Positions 1 through 6,260 are shown, counted from the stretch's first letter. The stretch is DNA of 6,260 nucleotides from Acidobacteriota bacterium (GCA_025353435.1 JANXQR010000749.1:1-6260); one strand, 5' to 3'. Notes: generated from the sequence alone by a model not told the origin. Program-made: numbers and translations.

Positions 1-169
1 CGTTGAGCAACTGGAAGCAGCGATCCGGGAGTTCATCACGGTCAATAACCAACACCCAAGGCCCTTCCGATGGACTAAATCCGCCGATTATATCCTCGCC
101 TCTCTCGCTCGATTCGCCACTTCCACCCTCGCCGTAAACGAACCTGCTACTCATGCAAGAAATCAATGA
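1..169 (+). CDS. IS630-family transposase, C-terminal fragment (5' end outside window)
   Basis: The frame is open from base 2 to the TGA at 167-169 and gives 55 residues. They carry the usual end of IS630-family transposases: an amphipathic stretch like EAAIREFI, then NNQHPRPFRWTKSADYIL and a short helical tail (LASLARFAT). In this family the segment follows the last acidic residue of the DDE catalytic domain, so the catalytic triad itself lies off the left edge. Length, integrity and start cannot be judged. The family inserts at TA dinucleotides, and a TA occurs 11 nt past the stop (180-181). The next gene is convergent and its stop lies at 179-181. Identification as IS630-type is from remembered family signature (the WTKSAD-IL block), which is quite specific. 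Whether the element is active cannot be seen. Confidence 0.85.
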   Translation, partial: VEQLEAAIREFITVNNQHPRPFRWTKSADYILASLARFATSTLAVNEPATHARNQ

Positions 170-181
170 CTCAGGAGGCTA
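1..181 (+). mobile_element. Right end of an IS630-like insertion sequence (partial)
   Basis: The transposase tail at the left edge implies that an IS630-type element runs into the window. Its right boundary must lie at or just after the transposase stop at 169. The first TA after it is at 180-181 (context CTAG), inside the stop codon of the facing pseudogene. IS630 elements duplicate a TA on insertion, so this is a candidate boundary. The left end and its inverted repeat are not in the window, so the terminal repeat cannot be confirmed and the exact end is an inference. Confidence 0.4.
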
Positions 182-1439
182 GAGCTTGCGGACGTTCACG
201 TAGAAGAGGTCGGTTGCTACCTCGACCTCATCCTTGCTCAACGTTGTCGATAGCACTCTCCATTCTGTTGTGGATGGATGCAAGACCTGCCATTCGTTGC
301 TGCGGCCCACACGTATGGGCATTTCGAACCCGGGCTCGTCGGCTTCCCATCGGTAGGAAATCGTGTGTGCCGCTTCATTGAATTTAAGCTCCAACGTCGG
401 AATCGCAGCATGGCGAAGGTACTGGTTGAAAATGGGCGTCAGGTTCAATCCCGACTGGCCGTTGAAGAAAGCGACCATGTCCGTAGTCATGATGGTCTGA
501 AATTTGAAGTGCTGGTAGTAGTCGTGCAGCAGCTTGAACCACACATCATCATTGTCGATCACGCTTCGAAGGGTGTTGAGAAACAGCGCCCCTTTCTTGT
601 ATTGATCCGCAGGCGGCGTAGCCCGATCGAGACAGATCCGATAGCTGACGCCCGTGAGCGCAGGATCTTTCTCCTGCAGGACTCTTCCGCGCGTTTCAAG
701 CGTGACTTTCAGGAATACGCGATCGACGGCAGCCAATCTGACCTTCGTGATGTCGAGAGGCGAGGCGGCTTCCGGATTTGTTTTCGCGTCTATGACAGCA
801 ATCTCTTTTTCGCTTCCCGTAGTGACCATCGGGTACAAGCCCACGATTGTGTCTTCGGCATGGACCTCGTCGTAACTGAATTCGATGCTGCCATCTTTAT
901 GCAGGACCGCCTGAAAGCGATTCACAGTCGGTGTCCAGGTCATGTCCTGAATGCCGCCAAATGGCTCGGTCAGGCTCCACGTGATGAGCGCGCGATCAGT
1001 GGACTCTTTGAGGTGGCGCGTTCCAGAGAGTCCGGGTTTGAAGAAGACACTGATGGCTGGAACGGCATTGATAAATGATGGTCCGGCTTGCTGCAACTCG
1101 GCAAACCGATCGACAGACAAGCCGCCGGTGCGATTTGTCGCAGCAGATGCGACTCGGTCGCCAGACGGATGAACCGCCTCACCTGAGGTGATTGAACCGG
1201 TAATGCCAACTGAGAACATGCTCCAACTCTTGCCCGAAAAACGGGAAGGCGAAGCTCTTCAGCGTTGCTTCGCTTCCAGGCATCTCGGCCCCGAATTCGG
1301 TATCCCACTGCCACGGAATTGTCTCCACAGAATATTGTGACCCGTGCGGCGTGAAGCGCAGCGTGTGGTGAGCCAGATTGAAGAAGTTGGCCTTGCCGAG
1401 CACGTCCTCATCAGACAAGTGAAATCGTCTGTGGCACGC
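179..1439 (-). pseudogene. Frameshifted mosaic protein: nidogen-like domain fused to C-terminal part of an M1 aminopeptidase
   Basis: Two overlapping minus-strand frames encode one protein. The first (about 1439-1238) reads into an FAFPFFG block; the second (about 1240-179) continues with GKSWSMFSVGITGSI. They join smoothly if one T of the T5 run at 1237-1241 is removed, giving FAFPFSGKSWSMFSVG, so a +1 insertion (or sequencing error) breaks the gene. The corrected product would be about 419 residues. Its first two thirds look like a beta-rich nidogen-like secreted domain (RFQAVLHKDGSIEFSYDEV, then AEDTIVGLYP). From about base 613 to the stop it resembles the C-terminal helical region of M1 gluzincin peptidases (QYKKGALFLNTLRSVI, then a block ending FNQYLRHAAIPTLELKF). 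M1 enzymes bind zinc with HEXXH and a downstream Glu about 100-150 residues before this block; no such motif is present, so the product cannot be an active M1 peptidase. Upstream, frame 2 stops at TAA 1440-1442, and the only start in that frame is a TTG at 1416-1418 without a signal peptide. Family names are from memory. Confidence 0.7.
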
Positions 1440-1567
1440 TTATTTGGTGCGAGGGTGATGCAATCAAATGACGTTGCAACGATCCGCATGCTCGCTATCG
1501 GCAGGGGGAATCTCACCACGGTGTTTCGCTATTCCTTACGAAGCTGACGTACGGAAAGAGCAAAGAT

Positions 1568-1596
1568 TTGACGGGCTATCCGATCGTAAATACTAA
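1568..1596 (+). promoter_or_regulatory. Candidate sigma-70-type promoter for the DUF5695 gene
   Basis: TTGACG at 1568-1573 matches the -35 consensus at five of six bases. Exactly 17 bp later TACTAA (1591-1596) is a weak -10 (three of six). An alternative -10, TACAAT at 1603-1608, matches five of six but has no good -35 at normal spacing. Either choice places transcription start about 10-25 nt before the start codon. Seen by eye only. Confidence 0.35.
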
Positions 1597-1597
1597 T

Positions 1598-1607
1598 TTG
1601 TATACAA
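1598..1607. promoter_or_regulatory. Perfect palindrome TTGTATACAA, GntR/FadR-type operator candidate
   Basis: The ten bases are their own reverse complement. The site overlaps the alternative -10 element (TACAAT, 1603-1608) and lies directly downstream of the other candidate promoter, which is where a repressor would block initiation. Sites of this shape, with a central GTATAC flanked by AT-rich arms, are known for FadR-subfamily GntR regulators, many of which control sugar-acid and uronate genes. No regulator gene is in the window and I saw no second copy here, so binding by a GntR protein is inferred. Confidence 0.4.
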
Positions 1608-1615
1608 TGCTTCGC

Positions 1616-1622
1616 GAGGTGA
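1616..1622 (+). promoter_or_regulatory. Ribosome binding site of the DUF5695 gene
   Basis: GAGGTGA lies immediately before the ATG at 1626, with GAGGT separated from it by five bases. It supports this start, which also places the twin-arginine motif at residues 5-6, right where a Tat signal should have it. Confidence 0.6.
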
Positions 1623-1625
1623 TCG

Positions 1626-4373
1626 ATGGCCCAGAATCGTCGCGAGTTCTTAATGGGGGCCGCTACTTTTGCGGCCGGCACTTCCTTTTCGTCCGTTGTT
1701 CTCGGCGCGGACGGCACCAAGACCACAGATTCGCAAACAACGGCGAATGTCTTCTCGCCTTTTCTTCTAGAGTTCGAGGGGAGCGTGCTGACTAGTCTCC
1801 AGTTTGCGGGGGATGCTTTTCCGACCAACTATGTGGCGACGGAGCAGAAGCTTGGTCATGTAGAGATCGAGTGGCGCCGTCTGAGGGGTCCTTGGCAGAA
1901 ATTCCACTCATCGGAAACTGATGCATCGCAGGTGGCTTCCGGTATGTATCACACGCATGACGATCACGATGATGCGCTGGCCATTGCCGTTCACCTCAAG
2001 CCGCAGAACAACGTTCTCCGATGGACGGTTTCGCTCCGCAACATCTCCGGCGATCCGATCGAGGTCGGGGACCTGGCGTTCCCGCTGCCCATGCACTCCA
2101 GCTTCAATGCCAAGGAACCTTCCACTGCTTCAGTCTTGAAGCACAGCTTCATTTCCGGGCACGGCTCATTTCTGTTCTGGATGCGCTCCAACAGTGTTGG
2201 ACCGTACCTGGTGATGACGCCAGAGCGCGATACCCATCTGGAGTATTGGGGTCACATGCCGTCATCAAAAGGACAGCGTCCAACGTTCCGAGCCTTTGTG
2301 CACTCCATGGCCGTGGGTGACGCAGCGCAGGCCGCTGGTGGCCGTTGGCGCCAGCCTCGCACAAGCGTCACTCTGACGCCCGCCGGTACGCTCGGAGCCG
2401 ACCGCGAGTATGCTTTCCAGCTGGCATGGGCGCTGGACTATGCGGGCGTGAGGCAGCGGCTGGTGGATGCGGAATTGATTGATGTCGAAGTCGCACCTGG
2501 GATGACGGTGCCGTCCGATCTCGACACCTGCATCTCGATCCGATCCGGTTACCGCATTGAAAGCGTAGTTGCCGAGCACCCGCAGCAGACGACCATCAAG
2601 GCGGAAGGGGAGAGAGAAGGACGCAGTCTGTTCCGCGTAAAGTTCGGGCGGCTCGGCGAGAACATGCTCACGATAAACCACGGCTCCGGCCGCTCCACGA
2701 GGCTGGAGTTCTTTTCCGCTGAGCCGCTGGAAACCTTGATCCACAAACGCGCGGCGTTCATCGCAAAGCATCAGGTTCGCGATGCCGGCAAATGGTACAA
2801 CGGCCTACTGGCCGAGTGGGACATGGACTCACATGTGCAGCTTGGGCCAGACAACTACGACCGCATCAAGGATTGGCGCATCTATGAGGTGACGTGCGAC
2901 GACCCAGGGTTGAGCAAGCCGGCCTATCTTGCCAGCAAGAATGCGGAGTTTCCCGACCAGGCTCAGGTTGAAGCGCTGGACTACTACATTGAGCACTTCG
3001 TTTGGGGCGGCTTGCAGCGCACCACCGAGGAGAGCGACAGCTACGGCATCTACGGCATCCCCGACTGGAAGCAAAACCGCGACAGCAGCGACCCCGGAGA
3101 CAAGGGCAAGCGGCATATCTGGCGGCCCTACGATTATCCGCACATCGTAGTGATGTACTTCAGCATGTATCGCATTGCGCGCGATTATCCCGGGGTCAAA
3201 ATGAAGCTGGACCGGGCGACCTATCTTGAGCGTGCATACGGCACGGCGCTCGGCATGTTCACCATCCCCATGCGAGTGACCGAGTGGTCCGCATACGAAA
3301 CGGGCTTCTATAACGAGGTCGTCATTTTGCAGCTCATTGAAGAACTGGAGCTTGCAGGCAAGCAGGACGAATCTGCGCAGTTACGCATGCATTGGGAGAA
3401 GAAGGTGGCGTACTTCGTCAGCGGAAGGCCAAACCTCTTTGGTTCGGAATATGCTTTTGATTCCACCGGCTTCGAGTCGACTCAGGCCATTGCGCGTTAC
3501 GCGATCGATCATCCAACCACAACGGGCATCACACCGGAAGCGTCTGCGAAGTTCGCCAACACGCAGATCCGGGCCAATCTGTTCTGCCGCGGCTTGATAG
3601 AGAAGGCGTACTACTATTACGGCAGTGACTATCGCGGCGATGCAGGCGATGCATACACGCTGACCTACATGTCCCCGATGGGTGGCTGGGGCGTGTTGGA
3701 CCACGCGCTGTACGATCGCAGCGAGCCCGATGCCACCATCCGCCTCGGCTACGCTTCCTGTCTCAGTTCATGGTCGCTGATGAATACGGGCACACATGAG
3801 ACCGACTTCGGGTACTGGTTTCCAGGGGAGGCAAACGATGGCGGAACGGGCGGCGGGTTCGAGCCCGCGGCATTCGGCACAACATGGCTCGGACAGCCGC
3901 ACCACCGCGGCGCTTGGTATTACTCCTCCGAAACAGACTTGGGCTACTGTGGCGCCCTCCGAGCGGCTTCGACGATCGTGGCGGACGATCCCATTTTTGG
4001 CCGCTTCTGCTTTGGTGGAGAGGTGCGTGTCGAAAACACATCGATGCATATCGTCCCGCGTGATGGAGTACGGCGGCGCCTGCACCTGCGAACAGCCGGG
4101 CAGCAGATCGACCTCGAATTGACAGGTGGGCGATTTGCCAAAGAACAGCCGATCCAATGGTCGGTCGATCAGCAGAGGTTCCTCTTCGCGGTAGAGACAG
4201 AGGCCACCGGCAGTGGAGAAGTGCGGCTTGTGATTGCAGGCTTGCCGGCACGGAGTTACAAAGTTATTTGTAACCATGAGACAAACGACTTCAGCCCTGA
4301 GGGAAACAAGCCTTTGCGACTCCGAATCCCCGCCGGATCTGCCAGAGCTGAGGTTGAGATCGTTCGCAGCTAG
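1626..4373 (+). CDS. Tat-exported DUF5695-family protein, putative glycan-active enzyme
   Basis: The product has 915 residues. Residues 1-28 form a twin-arginine signal (NRREFLMG at 4-11, then an alanine-rich hydrophobic stretch ending VVLGA), so it should be exported folded by the Tat system. I recognise the rest as DUF5695-like; this is from memory. Residues about 43-370 are beta-rich and read like an N-terminal supersandwich (FSPFLLEFEGSVLTSLQF at 43-60, EYWGHMP at 206-212). Residues about 370-790 are helical with many aromatics, like an (alpha/alpha)6 toroid: EWDMDSH at 397-403, YGIYGIPDWKQNRD at 473-486, YETGFYNE at 557-564, YAFDSTGFESTQ at 609-620, and HETDFGYWFPGEANDGG at 724-740. Residues 790-915 look like a C-terminal beta domain. 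The clustered Glu, Asp, Trp and Tyr suggest a sugar-binding cleft, but the catalytic acids and the substrate are not known to me. It is monocistronic and convergent with a sugar-acid catabolic pair, which hints at glycan or uronate release. The ATG has a good ribosome binding site. It could instead be a carbohydrate-binding or lyase protein. Confidence 0.8.
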   Translation: MAQNRREFLMGAATFAAGTSFSSVVLGADGTKTTDSQTTANVFSPFLLEFEGSVLTSLQFAGDAFPTNYVATEQKLGHVEIEWRRLRGPWQKFHSSETDASQVASGMYHTHDDHDDALAIAVHLKPQNNVLRWTVSLRNISGDPIEVGDLAFPLPMHSSFNAKEPSTASVLKHSFISGHGSFLFWMRSNSVGPYLVMTPERDTHLEYWGHMPSSKGQRPTFRAFVHSMAVGDAAQAAGGRWRQPRTSVTLTPAGTLGADREYAFQLAWALDYAGVRQRLVDAELIDVEVAPGMTVPSDLDTCISIRSGYRIESVVAEHPQQTTIKAEGEREGRSLFRVKFGRLGENMLTINHGSGRSTRLEFFSAEPLETLIHKRAAFIAKHQVRDAGKWYNGLLAEWDMDSHVQLGPDNYDRIKDWRIYEVTCDDPGLSKPAYLASKNAEFPDQAQVEALDYYIEHFVWGGLQRTTEESDSYGIYGIPDWKQNRDSSDPGDKGKRHIWRPYDYPHIVVMYFSMYRIARDYPGVKMKLDRATYLERAYGTALGMFTIPMRVTEWSAYETGFYNEVVILQLIEELELAGKQDESAQLRMHWEKKVAYFVSGRPNLFGSEYAFDSTGFESTQAIARYAIDHPTTTGITPEASAKFANTQIRANLFCRGLIEKAYYYYGSDYRGDAGDAYTLTYMSPMGGWGVLDHALYDRSEPDATIRLGYASCLSSWSLMNTGTHETDFGYWFPGEANDGGTGGGFEPAAFGTTWLGQPHHRGAWYYSSETDLGYCGALRAASTIVADDPIFGRFCFGGEVRVENTSMHIVPRDGVRRRLHLRTAGQQIDLELTGGRFAKEQPIQWSVDQQRFLFAVETEATGSGEVRLVIAGLPARSYKVICNHETNDFSPEGNKPLRLRIPAGSARAEVEIVRS

Positions 4374-4546
4374 CGTAGTCCGCCGCACAGATTGTCATCT
4401 ATTCAGGACCGGCGTCGTCTTCTCGATGATCTGAGTCATCGTCTGAGTTGAGATGGAAGGGGTCCGCCCCGTCCGACTGGCGTCCCGCAAGAGCCCATCA
4501 ACGTGCGTTTCGACTGTCTCGGTGAGTCTAAGAAAGGGCAAGAGCG
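4374..4546. other. Convergent intergenic region, possible weak bidirectional hairpins
   Basis: These 173 bp lie between the stop of the DUF5695 gene and the stop of the dehydrogenase gene. A perfect 6-bp stem CGATGA/TCATCG with a 6-nt loop sits at 4424-4441, and a GGGG-TCCG-CCCC hairpin at 4459-4470. Neither is followed by a T-run on either strand, so no classical intrinsic terminator is visible. A minus-strand open frame runs from the dehydrogenase through this gap to about 4395, but it is out of frame with that gene and shows no recognisable protein. Confidence 0.45.
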
Positions 4547-5446
4547 TCAACTCGAATGCCCTTCTGGTTTCTGGCGGATTTGTGCGCGCAACGGTTCGAT
4601 CACGGCTGACATATCCTGATCGGCATGACCGGCGTGGATAGCGTCGACAAAGCGCATTTCCGCTGCCTTTGCCGTGTGTAGCTCGATACTCAGCGTCGCG
4701 GCATCCGCACCTGCGTAGTGAAGATCCTTGCGCATAAGTGAGAGCAGAAAATTCACATCGTAGTTTTCTGCAACCATGCGGGCGGAGATTGTGTTGATGA
4801 GTGGGCTCCCCGGCGCCCCGTTGCATAGAATCTTCAGCGCCTGATCGCGATCGAGGCCGCTGCGCTCCGTCCAAGCCATGGCTTCTGCGAGCGATGCGAC
4901 CTGAACGCCGGCAAGGAAATTGTTTATAAGCTTCATGCGAGCACCGCTGCCTACCGAGCCAAGCAACACGATTTCCTTGCTCATTGCCGCAAGAACCGGG
5001 CGAACGCGTTCGAGGACGGCAGAGTCGCCACCAACGAGAAAAGTGAGCTGGCCGCTTTCTGCCTGGAGACGACTACCGGTAACGGGGGCATCGAGCAGAC
5101 GGTGGTTTCGCTCTGATGCAAGGAGGGCGAGCTCGGCGATCCACGCGGGAGACACGGTGCTGGACTCCACGAACACGGCGCCTGGTTTTGCGCCGCTCAG
5201 GACTCCATGCTCTCCAGTCCATGTTTTCCTGGAGGCATCGTCGTCCGATAACATGCTAATGACGATATCGGCATTGGCGGCCGCATCGGCTGGGGTGTCT
5301 GCGACGTTGGCGCCCAATGCGCCGAGCGTGACTGCTTTCGCGGACGTTCGATTGTAGGCAAAAACTGTGAACCCCGCCTTCAGCAGGTTTTTCGCCATGC
5401 CCATGCCCATGGTGCCTAGTCCAAGAATCGCAATTCGCTGCATCAT
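4547..5446 (-). CDS. NADP-type beta-hydroxyacid dehydrogenase (3-hydroxyisobutyrate dehydrogenase / tartronate semialdehyde reductase family)
   Basis: The 299-residue product has the normal length and both domains of this family. The N-terminal Rossmann fold starts with AILGLGTMGMGMAKNLL (residues 6-22, glycine motif GLGTMG at 9-14). The second strand ends in YNRT (31-34); an Arg there, instead of Asp, favours NADP(H). The substrate-binding block is DAPVTGS at 119-125, followed by SGQLTFLVGG. The catalytic Lys is K172 in GSGARMKLINN, with N176 beside it; RKDL at 239-242 is the usual C-domain cofactor contact. Such enzymes interconvert 3-hydroxyacids or 2-hydroxy-3-oxo acids and their semialdehydes in the cytoplasm. 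The exact substrate cannot be read from sequence; the T-G-S signature after DAPV also occurs in glyoxylate/succinic semialdehyde reductase-like members. The start is taken as ATG 5444-5446 (a second ATG follows at 5441-5443), because GGAGAG precedes it by a few bases. A GTG at 5456-5458 would add four residues but would consume that ribosome binding site. It is the second gene of a minus-strand operon, 34 bp after the AraD1 gene. Confidence 0.88.
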   Translation of the reverse strand: MMQRIAILGLGTMGMGMAKNLLKAGFTVFAYNRTSAKAVTLGALGANVADTPADAAANADIVISMLSDDDASRKTWTGEHGVLSGAKPGAVFVESSTVSPAWIAELALLASERNHRLLDAPVTGSRLQAESGQLTFLVGGDSAVLERVRPVLAAMSKEIVLLGSVGSGARMKLINNFLAGVQVASLAEAMAWTERSGLDRDQALKILCNGAPGSPLINTISARMVAENYDVNFLLSLMRKDLHYAGADAATLSIELHTAKAAEMRFVDAIHAGHADQDMSAVIEPLRAQIRQKPEGHSS

Positions 5447-5450
5447 GTTT

Positions 5451-5456
5451 CTCTCC
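5451..5456 (-). promoter_or_regulatory. Ribosome binding site that decides the dehydrogenase start
   Basis: On the minus strand GGAGAG precedes the ATG-ATG pair by four bases. It supports starting at ATG 5446 (or 5443) and not at the upstream GTG at 5458, which overlaps this element and has no good site of its own. Confidence 0.55.
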
Positions 5457-5480
5457 ACTTTTCATTGAATGGAATACTGC

Positions 5481-6260
5481 TCAGATAAGAGGCTGCACGC
5501 GTAGGAGCCGCTTCGATGTCTTGTCTTCGATGCGAATCGGATTCCGCAAAGCACGGCCGAATCCTTCAAAGCGTACTTGCATCCAGTCGCCGTCCATCAG
5601 TTCAATTCCTTCGCCAAAACTGAGCGAGTGTGCACCGAAGTAATGCACGTGCACGCTCCCAGGGGTGCGATTCCCCGCGAACTTAAAGTGATGGTGCTCC
5701 AGATTTGCAAGGCTGTGTGACATGTTCTCCTCGCCGGTCTCTATTGCTTTCTGCCAGAGGGGCGCGCCACCGCGTTCGATGCTGACCTCACCAAGAATTG
5801 AGCGAAACTCGGCACCGACGACGAGTTCCGGACCAATGCTGCATTGGCGAAGCTTCGAACCTGCCAGGTTCAAATAATTACGCTGTTCGAAACGGTGATC
5901 AGAGAATTCATTCCCTGTGCACATACCGAGGCGGTGCGGTGTGCCGTCGTCTGAAACGAGGTAGATTCCAGCGATTTCCGCCTCTTCGCTACCGTCCTCG
6001 GCGTATGCCGGAACCGTGAGCGGAGCCGATGGAGGCAGCAGGATGTCGCCGTGTCCTTTATAGAACCATTCGGGTGCGGTACCGATTTCGCCCTCATTGG
6101 GACGACCTCCGGTGAGGCCCAATTCAAACATGCGCATACTGTCTGTCACGGGTCTTGTGGCGTCGGCTTGGGCATGCATGGCTTGCCTGTCTTTCGCGCT
6201 GCCGAGATGAGTCAACCCCGTGCCAGAAACCAGTACACGCTCGGGTCTGCCGGGAACATC
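5481..6260 (-). CDS. AraD1/GguC-family protein (fumarylacetoacetase fold), 2-keto-3-deoxy sugar-acid dehydratase candidate; 5' end outside window
   Basis: The frame is open from the right edge down to TGA at 5481-5483, giving 259 residues. The TTG at 6213-6215 is not the start: the frame continues upstream as a block reading ERVLVSGTGLTHLGSA, typical of the middle of AraD1 proteins, which are about 330 residues. The missing part is therefore roughly 70 N-terminal residues. Recognisable blocks in order are THLGSAKDRQAMHAQ, TDSMRMFELGL, PEWFYKGHGDILLPP, EAEIAGIYLVSDDGTP, GNEFSDHRFEQRNYL, SIGPELVVGAEF, NMSHSLANLEHHHFKF and SVHVHYFGAHSLSFGEGIEL. They match the AraD1/GguC group of the fumarylacetoacetate hydrolase superfamily, known for 2-keto-3-deoxy-L-arabinonate dehydratase activity in non-phosphorylative pentose catabolism. 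The acid is dehydrated in the cytoplasm, ultimately toward alpha-ketoglutarate. Substrate specificity within the family is not readable here. It is the upstream gene of the pair with the dehydrogenase. Promoter and start lie outside the window. Family assignment is from memory but rests on long motif agreement. Confidence 0.88.
   Translation of the reverse strand, partial: DVPGRPERVLVSGTGLTHLGSAKDRQAMHAQADATRPVTDSMRMFELGLTGGRPNEGEIGTAPEWFYKGHGDILLPPSAPLTVPAYAEDGSEEAEIAGIYLVSDDGTPHRLGMCTGNEFSDHRFEQRNYLNLAGSKLRQCSIGPELVVGAEFRSILGEVSIERGGAPLWQKAIETGEENMSHSLANLEHHHFKFAGNRTPGSVHVHYFGAHSLSFGEGIELMDGDWMQVRFEGFGRALRNPIRIEDKTSKRLLRVQPLI

Larger units (their letters stand above)
1440..1625. other. Intergenic control region upstream of the DUF5695 gene
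   Basis: This 186-bp stretch separates the broken minus-strand gene from the large plus-strand gene. It contains no convincing coding sequence. An open minus-strand frame between 1519 and 1259 has no recognisable protein character and mostly shadows the pseudogene. The right half is visibly AT-richer than the flanking genes and holds a promoter-like pair, a perfect 10-bp palindrome and a ribosome binding site, listed separately. The left half may hold the remains of the lost 5' end of the pseudogene, but I see no signal peptide there in any frame. Confidence 0.6.

Noticed and set aside
278..1078. Long plus-strand open frame (266 codons) opposite the M1/nidogen-like pseudogene
   Set aside because: It is the antisense shadow of the minus-strand gene. 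It has no recognisable domain, and the opposite strand carries clear protein families.
1259..1519. Minus-strand open frame of 86 codons as a possible N-terminus of the pseudogene
   Set aside because: It reads no signal peptide or known motif and mostly overlaps the better frame. The true gene runs in the neighbouring frame until the T5 frameshift.
3763..4388. Two long minus-strand open frames (162 and 206 codons) opposite the end of the DUF5695 gene
   Set aside because: Arg/Ser/Pro-rich, motif-free translations typical of antisense frames in GC-rich coding DNA.
4395..4874. Minus-strand open frame of 159 codons extending through the convergent gap
   Set aside because: Most of it lies out of frame inside the dehydrogenase gene, and the tail in the gap shows no recognisable family or ribosome binding site.
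6213..6215. TTG as the start codon of the AraD1 gene
   Set aside because: The frame stays open to the window edge and its upstream residues match the conserved interior of the family, so the gene is cut by the window, not started here.
1..6260. CRISPR array, tRNA/rRNA gene or toxin-antitoxin pair
   Set aside because: No regularly spaced repeats, no tRNA- or rRNA-like stretches and no small paired genes were seen on either strand.

Overview
The window looks like a chromosomal segment from a member of the Acidobacteriota, most likely class Terriglobia. That assignment rests on remembered family resemblance (the DUF5695-type protein, the nidogen-like/M1 mosaic protein, AraD1), on moderate-high GC, and on the mix of carbohydrate-catabolism genes with IS debris. 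It is an inference, not a database result.

Layout. Bases 1-169 hold the C-terminal end of an IS630-family transposase on the + strand, cut by the left edge. Facing it, 9 nt away, is a broken minus-strand gene (about 179-1439). Its upstream half resembles a secreted nidogen-like/beta-rich acidobacterial domain and its last third is the C-terminal helical part of an M1 (gluzincin) aminopeptidase without any HEXXH site. A single extra base in a T5 run at 1237-1241 splits the frame, and no credible start or signal peptide remains. Bases 1440-1625 are an intergenic control region with a promoter-like element, a 10-bp perfect palindrome of the GntR/FadR type, and a good ribosome binding site. They lead into the dominant gene of the window, a 915-residue Tat-exported protein of the DUF5695 type (1626-4373). 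It is probably a glycan-active enzyme of beta-sandwich plus (alpha/alpha) toroid architecture. A 173-bp convergent intergenic gap follows. The right end carries two minus-strand genes in an apparent operon, 34 bp apart. The upstream gene is an AraD1/GguC-type fumarylacetoacetase-fold sugar-acid dehydratase (5481-6260, 5' end outside the window). The downstream gene is a beta-hydroxyacid dehydrogenase (4547-5446) with NADP-type cofactor residues.

How it may work together. AraD1 and a beta-hydroxyacid dehydrogenase are what one expects of cytoplasmic sugar-acid (2-keto-3-deoxy acid or tartronate-semialdehyde-like) catabolism. The DUF5695 protein, sent across the membrane folded by Tat, could release the sugar or uronic acid from a glycan. 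The operator-like TTGTATACAA site in front of it is the sort of site used by FadR-subfamily GntR regulators of sugar-acid pathways. The coupling is a hypothesis: the genes are convergent, not co-transcribed. The left third is a decaying, IS-bordered region with no visible functional link to the rest.
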